Assembly (NCBI GenBank): GCA_934502885.1
Contig: CAKSUT010000003.1
Coordinates: forward strand, 1 to 64,000
Direction: 5' to 3'
DNA length: 64,000 bases
From: an uncultured Eubacteriales bacterium
GTDB lineage: Bacteria; Bacillota; Clostridia; Oscillospirales; CAG-382
A model generated the notes under the pieces. The model was given only the letters and a program-made list of their open reading frames with translations, was not told the DNA's origin and searched no databases. Below, one piece after another: positions 6,975 to 14,165 of the stretch (positions within the stretch are counted from its first letter, which is position 1; each line of letters opens with the position of its first letter). Position numbers and translations under genes: made by a program.

Positions 6975-8489
6975 TCAGCTGATTGTTATATCTTCGGAAT
7001 TGATTGTTACAAGCTCAAACGAATCGAATGCAGTCTGTTTTATGCCGTTAATACAGAGATTATTGAAGTGAAATCCCGTACACGGCAAATCCTTATTTAC
7101 CGATTCGATGTAAATCTGCGGCTTGTAGTCTATATTCTCAGCAATGACATTGACATTATCAAAACGAATATTACGGATAGTTCCGATCCGTTTTGCGTTG
7201 GCTCTCTTTAATTCGCCGGCTCTGACACGTGTGGCATATTGCATATTTGAGCAGAAAACAAATTTCGGCTCCATATGCAAGCCGTATCCCGTATATTCCT
7301 GACTGTCCGCAGTCTGAAGCTGCTGCATCATCGTGTCGTTCTGAAATTCTATGTTAAGTCCTTCAAAAACGATATCGTGCATATCCGCACCGCCGCCGTT
7401 TGAGACGCTCAATGCCGAAAGGGAGCTGTGAATAAGATCGCTGTTTCTGAAACGGATATTTTTGTATTCGACACCGCAGGCTTCAACTCCGACCTCACAG
7501 TTCTTGTTCCATCCGCTCCACAAAACACAGTTGTCAACCGTTATATTTTCAATGGGGCGGTCGTAGTCATAAATAGCCTTGATGGAAATCGTATCGTCAA
7601 AAGAACGTATAAACGAATTCTTAATCGTGATATCGGAGGAGTTTACGATATCGATACCGTCCGTATTATACCGCCAATGTCCGACGATTTTAACATTGTC
7701 TATCGTTATGTTTCTGCACCAAAACATTGACAGCACCCAGTTTGAAGAATTGACCAAAATCAAATCCGATACATCCACGTTCTCTGCATTGTAAATTCTG
7801 AATGTTCCCTTTGAAAAAGGTTCATAGCTGCTTTCGACAAGCCTCTCTTCACAGCTGTTGTCTATTGTGCCGCCGCCGTATATTTTAACATTTTTGGCAC
7901 CGTTTGTAAATATCGATCCGAAAACTATCGCTTCCTTATCTACGTAAACAGTGTCATTATCCTTTAGGTTTATTATCATGGGGAAATGAATGCCCGGTCC
8001 GAAATAATATGTGGACTTTTGAGCATCGGGATACTCTTTGTACTCATTAAAGAAAATGTGCAGAACATTATGCGTTCCGTCAAGTTCGAGCACATAACTT
8101 CCGAATTCCTTCAATTCCAATGTTATCTCATCGTCGGACACCGTCGGCACAACATTTTTCGATAACGGTCTTACCTTTGCATTTGAAAAGCTTTTCTTAC
8201 TCTTCACCTTGAGAGTCACGGCTTCATCGGCGTAGAACGAGATGTAACCGGCGGATTCGGTTTGTTCGTACTGCCGCTGTTTTCCCGGCCAAGGTCTGTT
8301 GAACGGGAGCTTTGACACTCTGCATTCACGCACCTCACATTTTTCTCCGTTTATCGCAACGTCAAAATTATCATTTAACAGTTTGAAAACAGTGTCTTCG
8401 GTATCGGTCGCAAACGACGCAAATTCCGTTCTGCCGAACGGGACAAACAACCCGTCGGACAAAGCTTTGAATTTCGGAATAACTAACAT
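6975..8489 (-). CDS. GH28-like right-handed beta-helix glycosidase
   Basis: A 504-residue protein without a signal peptide. After an N-terminal beta domain (about 1-180) comes a pectin-lyase-type helix from about IYGGGTIDNS, with the GH28 signatures NTDGID (residues 275-280) and SFDDTIS (about 298-304), which carry the three acidic catalytic residues. The usual GHG histidine is missing: at the equivalent place (about residue 330) the sequence reads EVGVEA. It may be a divergent GH28 enzyme or one of the related uncharacterised helix families with EIGxE. AGGG precedes the ATG. It follows the DMT exporter by 19 bases and precedes the deacetylase, suggesting one pathway for an internalised oligosaccharide. 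Confidence 0.8.
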   Translation of the reverse strand: MLVIPKFKALSDGLFVPFGRTEFASFATDTEDTVFKLLNDNFDVAINGEKCEVRECRVSKLPFNRPWPGKQRQYEQTESAGYISFYADEAVTLKVKSKKSFSNAKVRPLSKNVVPTVSDDEITLELKEFGSYVLELDGTHNVLHIFFNEYKEYPDAQKSTYYFGPGIHFPMIINLKDNDTVYVDKEAIVFGSIFTNGAKNVKIYGGGTIDNSCEERLVESSYEPFSKGTFRIYNAENVDVSDLILVNSSNWVLSMFWCRNITIDNVKIVGHWRYNTDGIDIVNSSDITIKNSFIRSFDDTISIKAIYDYDRPIENITVDNCVLWSGWNKNCEVGVEACGVEYKNIRFRNSDLIHSSLSALSVSNGGGADMHDIVFEGLNIEFQNDTMMQQLQTADSQEYTGYGLHMEPKFVFCSNMQYATRVRAGELKRANAKRIGTIRNIRFDNVNVIAENIDYKPQIYIESVNKDLPCTGFHFNNLCINGIKQTAFDSFELVTINSEDITIS

Positions 8490-8508
8490 TTTTTCACCCT
8501 CCGTTTTT

Positions 8509-9390
8509 TTAAATCACAAATATTATGGTTGACACCAAGCTCAACGCAAGACAGAAAGCCTGCTTCTTTGATATTTTCTCTTTGAATAAAATAAAACCGA
8601 ATATTGCCGAAAATATTATTGTTCCGCCGGAAATTACGGGGAATTGCACCGTTGCCGGAAGTCTTCCCGGTTTTGCACATTCCAACTGCAGCACACCCGA
8701 AACACTGCTGACCAACGCCGAACCTATTATCAAAACATACATCATCGGCTTCATTTTGAATATGCTTTTCTTTCTCTTTTTTACAAACGGAATCATAAGT
8801 CCGAACATAACAAATCGTGAAATATTCCTCAAAAAGATAAATTCGTTTGACGAAACGGTTTCAAATCCATAGCCTATCTGGTGTACTTTTGATACAATGC
8901 TTGTGCCGCCGTTCAGCACAAATACCGCAATGCACAATATGTAAAACAATGAATTCGCTTTTTTTTCGGCACGACCGTTTTGGAGAATTATCGCCGCCGA
9001 CATCATAATCAAGGAGGTTGCCGTCAATACCGTTATTTTTTCATTCAAGAAAATGAGTCCGTAAAAATACGGCAATATCATTCCGCCGAGCATCAAAAAT
9101 ATCGTGTATACGGACACATCGCCCATTGACATTATCTTAAAGCCGATGATCGTATACAGCCCCAACAGCAACGTAAACAATGATGCCATAAGCAGTGAAA
9201 ACCACGTTATTTCAACCTTGCCTCCGCATATAAAGAAGTAAATAACCGCACCGAAAAAGCCGACCAGACAGTTGAACACCGCACCGGCTTCAAACGTATT
9301 GCCTTCCTCCAACTGATATATTTTTGTAAAGACAAAATTTACCGCACAGCCGATTGCCGCAAGAAATGCAAGCGCATAGTATAAAACCAA
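8509..9390 (-). CDS. DMT superfamily transporter (EamA type)
   Basis: A polytopic protein of about 293 residues with roughly ten hydrophobic segments, beginning VLYYALAFLAAIGCAVNFVF. The LNEKITVLT and FKEKISKKQ segments in the two halves are typical of the internally duplicated EamA fold (drug/metabolite or sugar transport). I start it at a TTG (codon 14 of the open frame) because AAGGGGG lies upstream of it; the GTG at 9429 would sit only about three bases after the predicted transcription start. It heads a three-gene minus-strand operon with the GH28-like and deacetylase genes. Direction and substrate of transport are unknown. Confidence 0.8.
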   Translation of the reverse strand: MVLYYALAFLAAIGCAVNFVFTKIYQLEEGNTFEAGAVFNCLVGFFGAVIYFFICGGKVEITWFSLLMASLFTLLLGLYTIIGFKIMSMGDVSVYTIFLMLGGMILPYFYGLIFLNEKITVLTATSLIMMSAAIILQNGRAEKKANSLFYILCIAVFVLNGGTSIVSKVHQIGYGFETVSSNEFIFLRNISRFVMFGLMIPFVKKRKKSIFKMKPMMYVLIIGSALVSSVSGVLQLECAKPGRLPATVQFPVISGGTIIFSAIFGFILFKEKISKKQAFCLALSLVSTIIFVI

Positions 9391-9418
9391 GCCTCTTCCC
9401 CCTTTCTTCAACAGCACG

Positions 9419-9441
9419 GATATTCGCACAACATGGTTATT
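9419..9441 (-). repeat. Right copy of the 23-base direct repeat
   Basis: Identical to 5938-5960, 3,481 bases away in the same orientation. Similarity continues imperfectly into the spacer and -35 box (TTGTAA here, TTGCAA at rpmB). Confidence 0.85.
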
Positions 9442-9467
9442 TTACAATATGCTTTTTCGTTTTACAA
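9439..9467 (-). promoter_or_regulatory. Sigma-A promoter for the DMT-GH28-deacetylase operon
   Basis: On the minus strand, TTGTAA (9462-9467), 17 bases, TAAAAT (9439-9444). It looks like a weakened copy of the rpmB promoter. Confidence 0.7.
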
Positions 9468-9553
9468 GTACTGTTTTTTTTTATTTACTCATATTTTTTT
9501 GCATTATCGATTTTTTCGCATAGTCGGCTAACGATAATTTTTCACAAAAACAC

Positions 9554-9582
9554 TTGCAAATGCGCCGTATTTATGGTATACT
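9554..9582 (+). promoter_or_regulatory. Sigma-A promoter for hprK
   Basis: TTGCAA (9554-9559), 17 bases, TATACT (9577-9582), giving a short leader of about 35 bases. Confidence 0.8.
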
Positions 9583-9622
9583 GGAAAAAACAATCCGAAA
9601 ATAACAGGAGGTCAAGCACACT

Positions 9623-10567
9623 ATGGAATCAACCTACTCCGTAGCTCTTGCGGACATCATAAAAGAATGTCAGCTTGAAAAAATCTACCTTCCGAAGGAC
9701 GAAAAGGAAATACTCATAAACCGCGACGAGGTGAACCGTCCGGGACTGTCCCTCACGGGCTTTTTCGACCATTTTGAACCGGGTCGCATTCAGATAATAG
9801 GAAAGATGGAATACCGCTACCTTCTCTCCCTCGACGACGAGACAAAGTGGAGACGCTTTGAGGATTTCCTTGCGACAGGCGTCGTTGCGCTTGTTTTCAC
9901 GTCGAATCTCGAAATCGCGCCGAACTACATCAACCTCTGCAAGAAGTACGGCGTACCGCTTCTCCGCACCTCAGAGGCAACCTCTCCCTTCATGTCGCGT
10001 CTCATTGCCTTTTTGGGAGTGCAGCTCGCCGAAAGAATAACACGTCACGGCGTTTTCGTCGAGGTCTACGGCGAGGGAATACTCATACTCGGTGACAGCG
10101 GTGTAGGTAAGAGTGAAACGGCAATAGAGCTTGTAAAGCGCGGTCACAGACTCATTGCGGACGATGCTGTCGAGATAAAGAAGGTGTCGGCGATAACGCT
10201 TGTCGGAAGTGCGCCGGAGCTTATCCGTCACTACGTTGAGCTTCGAGGCATAGGAATAGTGGACGTGCGCCGAATATTCGGTATGGGCGCTGTCAAGCTC
10301 TCCGAAAAAATCGACCTTGTAATTCAGCTTGAACCGTGGCAGAACGGCAAGTTCTACGAAAGAGTCGGACTTGACACCGAGTACCACGAGATTATGGGCA
10401 TAAACATTCCGTCGATTACAATCCCCGTAAAGCCAGGAAGAAACCTTGCGATTATCATCGAAATTGCAGCCATGAACAATCGTCAGAAGAAAATGGGCTA
10501 CAACACGGCGGTCGAATTCAACAAGCGTCTCATGGGTCAGTTCGAGGAAAGTGATTTCGACAGATAA
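9623..10567 (+). CDS. hprK: HPr kinase/phosphorylase
   Basis: The sensor kinase that phosphorylates HPr on Ser46 and so controls CcpA-dependent catabolite repression; it also removes that phosphate. Length 314 is normal. The C-terminal catalytic domain has the P-loop GDSGVGKSE (about residues 156-164), IADDAVEI and the family signature ELRGIGIVDVRRIFG (about 202-216). GGAGG lies eleven bases before ATG, a rather long spacing. No PTS or HPr gene is nearby, and in many Clostridia HprK works with HPr or Crh encoded elsewhere. A cluster of AATTGTAC repeats starts at its stop codon. Confidence 0.97.
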   Translation: MESTYSVALADIIKECQLEKIYLPKDEKEILINRDEVNRPGLSLTGFFDHFEPGRIQIIGKMEYRYLLSLDDETKWRRFEDFLATGVVALVFTSNLEIAPNYINLCKKYGVPLLRTSEATSPFMSRLIAFLGVQLAERITRHGVFVEVYGEGILILGDSGVGKSETAIELVKRGHRLIADDAVEIKKVSAITLVGSAPELIRHYVELRGIGIVDVRRIFGMGAVKLSEKIDLVIQLEPWQNGKFYERVGLDTEYHEIMGINIPSITIPVKPGRNLAIIIEIAAMNNRQKKMGYNTAVEFNKRLMGQFEESDFDR

Positions 10568-10630
10568 TTGTACTGTCTATCACTCAATTGTACTTTTTAG
10601 TGTCAATATGTACAATTACTAAGTACAATT
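10566..10630. repeat. Array of four AATTGTAC sites in paired opposite orientation
   Basis: Perfect AATTGTAC occurs at 10566-10573 and 10586-10593, and its complement GTACAATT at 10610-10617 and 10623-10630. The first copy overlaps the last base pair of the hprK stop codon. The array could bind a dimeric regulator or fold as alternative RNA hairpins (8-base stem, 16-base loop for the inner pair). Confidence 0.7.
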
Positions 10631-10693
10631 TCGGTTAATTTTTCGTTAATTTATCAAATCGCTCTTGATTTTTGTTGCAAATAATGATACTAT

Positions 10694-10733
10694 AAAGTCG
10701 GCATTGATAATCGGTGTCGGCTTTGTTGTTTTT
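10694..10733 (+). terminator. Probable terminator between hprK and the first SBP
   Basis: AAAGTCGGCA pairs with TGTCGGCTTT using two G-U pairs (10694-10724), followed by GTTGTTTTT. It is 127 bases beyond the hprK stop. Confidence 0.65.
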
Positions 10734-10743
10734 CCGCACCGTA

Positions 10744-10764
10744 CTTTGTAAAAAGAATACAAAG
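10744..10764. promoter_or_regulatory. Dyad upstream of SBP1
   Basis: CTTTGTA-N7-TACAAAG, a perfect inverted repeat, 30 bases upstream of the SBP1 -35 box. It fits the pattern TTTGT-N8/9-ACAAA seen before all three SBP genes. Confidence 0.55.
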
Positions 10765-10794
10765 AGGTATTTGAAAATTCGTTGCATTCATGCA

Positions 10795-10823
10795 TTGACA
10801 AATCCGCAATAAAATTATATAAT
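10795..10823 (+). promoter_or_regulatory. Consensus sigma-A promoter for SBP1
   Basis: Perfect TTGACA (10795-10800), 17 bases, perfect TATAAT (10818-10823). Confidence 0.92.
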
Positions 10824-10861
10824 AATTCCACAAATATATTTCCGATTACAGGAGGGACAAA

Positions 10862-12340
10862 ATGAAAATTTCAGTCAGGCTAATTGCTCTCGCACTAACT
10901 GCGGCTCTCGGCACCGGGCTTCTCGTTTCGTGCGGTCCGAAGAACGGTGAAAACGATGCAAACACAGGCGACAACACCAATCAAACCGTAAACACCGAGC
11001 CGGACGATAAGACAGAGAACGGCGACAAAACGGACGGAGAAGCTTCTCTCGAACTCCCGGAAGGAAAGTTCCTTGAAGGAGAGACCTTCAATCTCTATCA
11101 TGCGCATAACGGCTTTGATTCGTACTATGTGGAGGACGTGCAGTCGGGCGACCTCAAAGGCGAATCTGTTATGAAGAGAAATGCTGCAGTTGAAGAGCGG
11201 ACGGGTGTGAAGCTCAATTTCGTTCACACGACCACTCCGGCGGATCAGGGTGCGGAAACGCAGAAAATATCCTCCCTCATTCTCGCAGGCGACACAACCT
11301 ACGACGCATACGTTCACGTTCAGCACACAGGTATGCCGGGACTCATCAACGAGGGTATGTTCATCGACTGGTACAAGCTCCCCTACATCAATTTCGACAA
11401 GCCGTGGTGGTACTCCAACACCATCCGCGACATCAACTTCGGCGGCAAAGTTTTCGCCATGACCGGTGACTACAACCTCAATTCTTTCGCATGCACAAAC
11501 TGCCTTGCATTCAACAAAACCATGCTTGACGAACTTGAGATGCCGTATCCTTATCAGGACGTTTTCGACGGAACATGGACAAAGGACAGATTTATCGAGT
11601 ACATAGTTGCGGCAACCAAGGATCTCAACGGCGACGGTCATATGGACTACGACAACGACCGCTACGGCTTCGGCGGCTGGCAGTGGGAGCAGACTCCGGC
11701 AATGTACGTCGGTTTCGGCGGACAGACGCTTGTCAGGGATGATTCCGGACTTCCCAAGCTCAACATTTACTCCAGGCAGCAGAATAACGTAATAGACGCC
11801 ATGATTGAGGTTTACAATCAGCCCGGCGCATTCCACGAGGGAAAAACGTGGGGGCTTGACGATGGAATGTTCAATGAAGGACGTCTTCTCTTCAACGACT
11901 CCATGCTTCATATGATAGTCGGCATGAGAAACCTTGAGGACGACATCGGCTTCATCCCCTATCCCAAGCTCAACGAGGAACAGACCGAGTACTACTCCAG
12001 AACCGGCAACACAAGCTGTCTTACATACATTCCCGTAACTCTCACAGAGGACAGATACGAGATAGTCGGCGGAACTCTCGAGGCTATGGCATATTATTCC
12101 AATAAGCTCGTTCTTCCCACATATTTCGACACAATCCTCACGGTTCAGTCCACGCGCGACGTTGAGTCCGAGCAGATGATTCCGATTATCAGAAATTCCT
12201 CGAGATTCATGGATCAGGCAATAGGATTCTCGCCCGAGAACATTGTATACAGCGGTCAGAACACGCTTGCTTCTCACTATGCGGCAAACAAGACGGGCTA
12301 TGAGGAAAAGCTTGCGACGCTTATAAAGGTATACGAATAA
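10862..12340 (+). CDS. Extracellular solute-binding lipoprotein 1 (family 1 type)
   Basis: First of three tandem paralogues. The 492-residue protein has a signal peptide with lipobox VSC (Cys24), then a low-complexity linker rich in Asn, Thr, Asp and Gly, then a binding domain typical of sugar ABC importers (family 1 solute-binding proteins). A motif DLNGDGHMDYDND (from about residue 254) resembles a calcium loop of the DxNGDG kind. GGAGG is seven bases before ATG. No permease or ATPase gene lies nearby, so it must use a remote transporter or act as a surface receptor. It has its own promoter and terminator. The ligand is unknown; sugar is the likely class. Confidence 0.92.
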   Translation: MKISVRLIALALTAALGTGLLVSCGPKNGENDANTGDNTNQTVNTEPDDKTENGDKTDGEASLELPEGKFLEGETFNLYHAHNGFDSYYVEDVQSGDLKGESVMKRNAAVEERTGVKLNFVHTTTPADQGAETQKISSLILAGDTTYDAYVHVQHTGMPGLINEGMFIDWYKLPYINFDKPWWYSNTIRDINFGGKVFAMTGDYNLNSFACTNCLAFNKTMLDELEMPYPYQDVFDGTWTKDRFIEYIVAATKDLNGDGHMDYDNDRYGFGGWQWEQTPAMYVGFGGQTLVRDDSGLPKLNIYSRQQNNVIDAMIEVYNQPGAFHEGKTWGLDDGMFNEGRLLFNDSMLHMIVGMRNLEDDIGFIPYPKLNEEQTEYYSRTGNTSCLTYIPVTLTEDRYEIVGGTLEAMAYYSNKLVLPTYFDTILTVQSTRDVESEQMIPIIRNSSRFMDQAIGFSPENIVYSGQNTLASHYAANKTGYEEKLATLIKVYE

Positions 12341-12358
12341 TCGTAAAAATATAAAGTC

Positions 12359-12394
12359 ACATCGGACGGAACATCTTCCGCCCGATGTTTTTTT
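12359..12394 (+). terminator. Terminator after SBP1
   Basis: ACATCGG...CCGATGT with inner CGGAA/TTCCG (12359-12388), followed by a T run. The T run overlaps the left arm of the SBP2 dyad. Confidence 0.92.
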
Positions 12395-12410
12395 GTGCAT
12401 AGTGCAAAAA
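12391..12410. promoter_or_regulatory. Dyad upstream of SBP2
   Basis: TTTTGTGCA-TAG-TGCAAAAA, an imperfect inverted repeat about 32 bases upstream of the SBP2 -35 box. It shares the half-site TTTGTGCA with the SBP3 dyad. Confidence 0.5.
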
Positions 12411-12441
12411 ACAGGACACCGTTAATTGTATCATTTGTCAA

Positions 12442-12470
12442 TTGACATAAACGCTGTGTGCATATATAAT
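12442..12470 (+). promoter_or_regulatory. Consensus sigma-A promoter for SBP2
   Basis: Perfect TTGACA (12442-12447), 17 bases, perfect TATAAT (12465-12470). It lies after the ATG at 12426, which shows that the longer reading of the gene is not its true start. Confidence 0.92.
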
Positions 12471-12506
12471 AGTTTTATGAGTAAATCAGCTGTTACGGAG
12501 GATAAT

Positions 12507-13964
12507 GTGAGCGTTTCATCAAAAACAAAAATCGCGGCTTTGGCTCTTGCCGCGGCACTCGGCACGGGGCTTTTCGTTTCGTGCGGAAACAAGGTCGATA
12601 ATGTCGGCAAAAACGATACGATTAAAAGCAGTGACATCGAAGCCCTCGACGGCGCGGACGGTGAGAAAAAGCTCGTTCTACCCGAGGGAAAATTTCTCGA
12701 GGGCGAGACCTTCAGTCTTTATCACGCACACCACGGCTTTGAAAACTACTACCGCGAGGGCGCACAGCCCGGGGATATTCTCGGTGAGGCAATCGTTGAA
12801 AGAAACGCCATGGTTGAGGACAGAACCGGCGTAAAGCTCAATTTCGTTCACACAACAACGCCTGCTGATCAGTTCGGCGAATCCCAGAAGATAGCCTCTC
12901 TCATTCTCGCCGGCGACACGACCTACGACGCCTTTGTCCACGTACAGCACGGCACAATGCCCGGACTTATAAACGAAGGCATGTTTTTGGACTGGTACAA
13001 GCTGCCGTACATAAACTTTGAAAATCCGTGGTGGTATTCAAACGCGATACGCGACATAAATTTCGGCGGCAAGGTTTTCTGGATGACCGGCGACTACAAC
13101 CTCGGCTCTTTTTCGACAACCGAGTGCATAGCTTTCAACAAAACGATGCTCGACGAGCTTGAAATGGAATATCCCTATCAGGACGTTTTCGACGGCACAT
13201 GGACAAAAGATAAATTCATCGAATACATTGTTGCCGCGACAAAAGACCTCAACGGCGACGGTCAGATGGACTGGGACAACGACCGCTACGGCTTCGGCGG
13301 CTGGCAGTATGAGCAGGTTCAGTCTCTGTATGTCGGCTTCGGAGGTCAGACGCTTGTCAAGGACGACGAAGGTCTTCCGAAACTCAATATCTATTCGTTG
13401 CAGCAGAACAAGGTAATAGACGGAATGCTTGAGGTGTTCAAACAGCCCGGTGCTTTCTATCACGGCAAGGAATACGGCATGGAGGACAAAATGTTTGCCG
13501 AGGGAAGGCTTCTTTTCAACGACGCCTTTCTTTCCCATATTCAGGGTATGAGAAACTATGATGACGAAATAGGCTTCGTCCCCTACCCCAAGCTCGACGA
13601 AAACCAAGAGGATTACTATTCGAGAGTCGGCGCGATAAGCTGTGTGACATACATTCCCGTAACGCTCACCGAGGATAGGTACGACATTGTCGGCGGTACT
13701 CTCGAGGCTATGGCTTACTATTCGAGTCTCAGAATTCTCCCGACCTACTTCGATATCATTCTCACGATTCAGTCAACACGTGACATCGAATCCGAGCAGA
13801 TGATACCGATTATCAGAAATTCCTCGCGCTTCATGGACACCTCAATCGGCTTTTCACCGGAGAACATCGTGTACGAAGGTCAGAACACCCTCGCCTCTCA
13901 CTGGGCAATATTCAGAACCAACTATGAGGAAAGACTCGCAACTCTCATAAAAACTTATAAATAA
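12507..13964 (+). CDS. Extracellular solute-binding lipoprotein 2
   Basis: Second of the tandem triplet, 485 residues. I start it at GTG because GGAGG lies five bases upstream and the promoter ends at 12470; the longer open frame from 12426 would add 27 residues and begin before the promoter. Signal peptide with lipobox VSC at Cys26, then a shorter linker than in its neighbours. The binding domain keeps the shared segments GKFLEGETF, FVHVQH, GLINEGMF, WWYSN and DLNGDGQMDWDND. The closest relative in the window is SBP3. There are no transporter partners nearby. Confidence 0.92.
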   Translation: MSVSSKTKIAALALAAALGTGLFVSCGNKVDNVGKNDTIKSSDIEALDGADGEKKLVLPEGKFLEGETFSLYHAHHGFENYYREGAQPGDILGEAIVERNAMVEDRTGVKLNFVHTTTPADQFGESQKIASLILAGDTTYDAFVHVQHGTMPGLINEGMFLDWYKLPYINFENPWWYSNAIRDINFGGKVFWMTGDYNLGSFSTTECIAFNKTMLDELEMEYPYQDVFDGTWTKDKFIEYIVAATKDLNGDGQMDWDNDRYGFGGWQYEQVQSLYVGFGGQTLVKDDEGLPKLNIYSLQQNKVIDGMLEVFKQPGAFYHGKEYGMEDKMFAEGRLLFNDAFLSHIQGMRNYDDEIGFVPYPKLDENQEDYYSRVGAISCVTYIPVTLTEDRYDIVGGTLEAMAYYSSLRILPTYFDIILTIQSTRDIESEQMIPIIRNSSRFMDTSIGFSPENIVYEGQNTLASHWAIFRTNYEERLATLIKTYK

Positions 13965-14013
13965 GGCGTAAAGCACCGCGGCTTGTGAATACCGCACAAA
14001 AAATCGGCGGAGA

Positions 14014-14033
14014 ATTTGTGCATTTGCACAAAT
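14014..14033. promoter_or_regulatory. Dyad upstream of SBP3
   Basis: ATTTGTGCA-TT-TGCACAAAT, a perfect 9+2+9 inverted repeat, 48 bases upstream of the SBP3 -35 box. It is the best-formed member of the set and a good candidate operator. Confidence 0.65.
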
Positions 14034-14081
14034 AGGTGCATATCTTCGTGTAACGTTTTTGTAAACAAGCGGTTTCCCCAC

Positions 14082-14110
14082 TTGAAAACAATTTCGTTAG
14101 GTGATATAAT
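14082..14110 (+). promoter_or_regulatory. Sigma-A promoter for SBP3
   Basis: TTGAAA (14082-14087), 17 bases, perfect TATAAT (14105-14110). Confidence 0.88.
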
Positions 14111-14165
14111 TCAAAATCGGTGGTAAAAAAGCGAAAAAACACATACTTATTTTCAGGAGGCTTAC

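Noticed and set aside
10665..10733. A small RNA between hprK and SBP1
   Set aside because: A weak promoter (TTGATT-17-TACTAT) precedes the hairpin, but the start would fall inside the hairpin stem, so I treat the hairpin as a terminator only.
10895..12400. A 501-codon minus-strand open frame opposite SBP1
   Set aside because: Antisense shadow; includes the SBP1 terminator. Similar long shadows occur opposite pfp (4365-5549), SBP3 (14265-15140), glgP (36859-38304) and the M14 gene (58074-59591).
12426..12506. N-terminal extension of SBP2
   Set aside because: It lies over the consensus promoter, and a GTG with a strong binding site just before the signal peptide is the better start.
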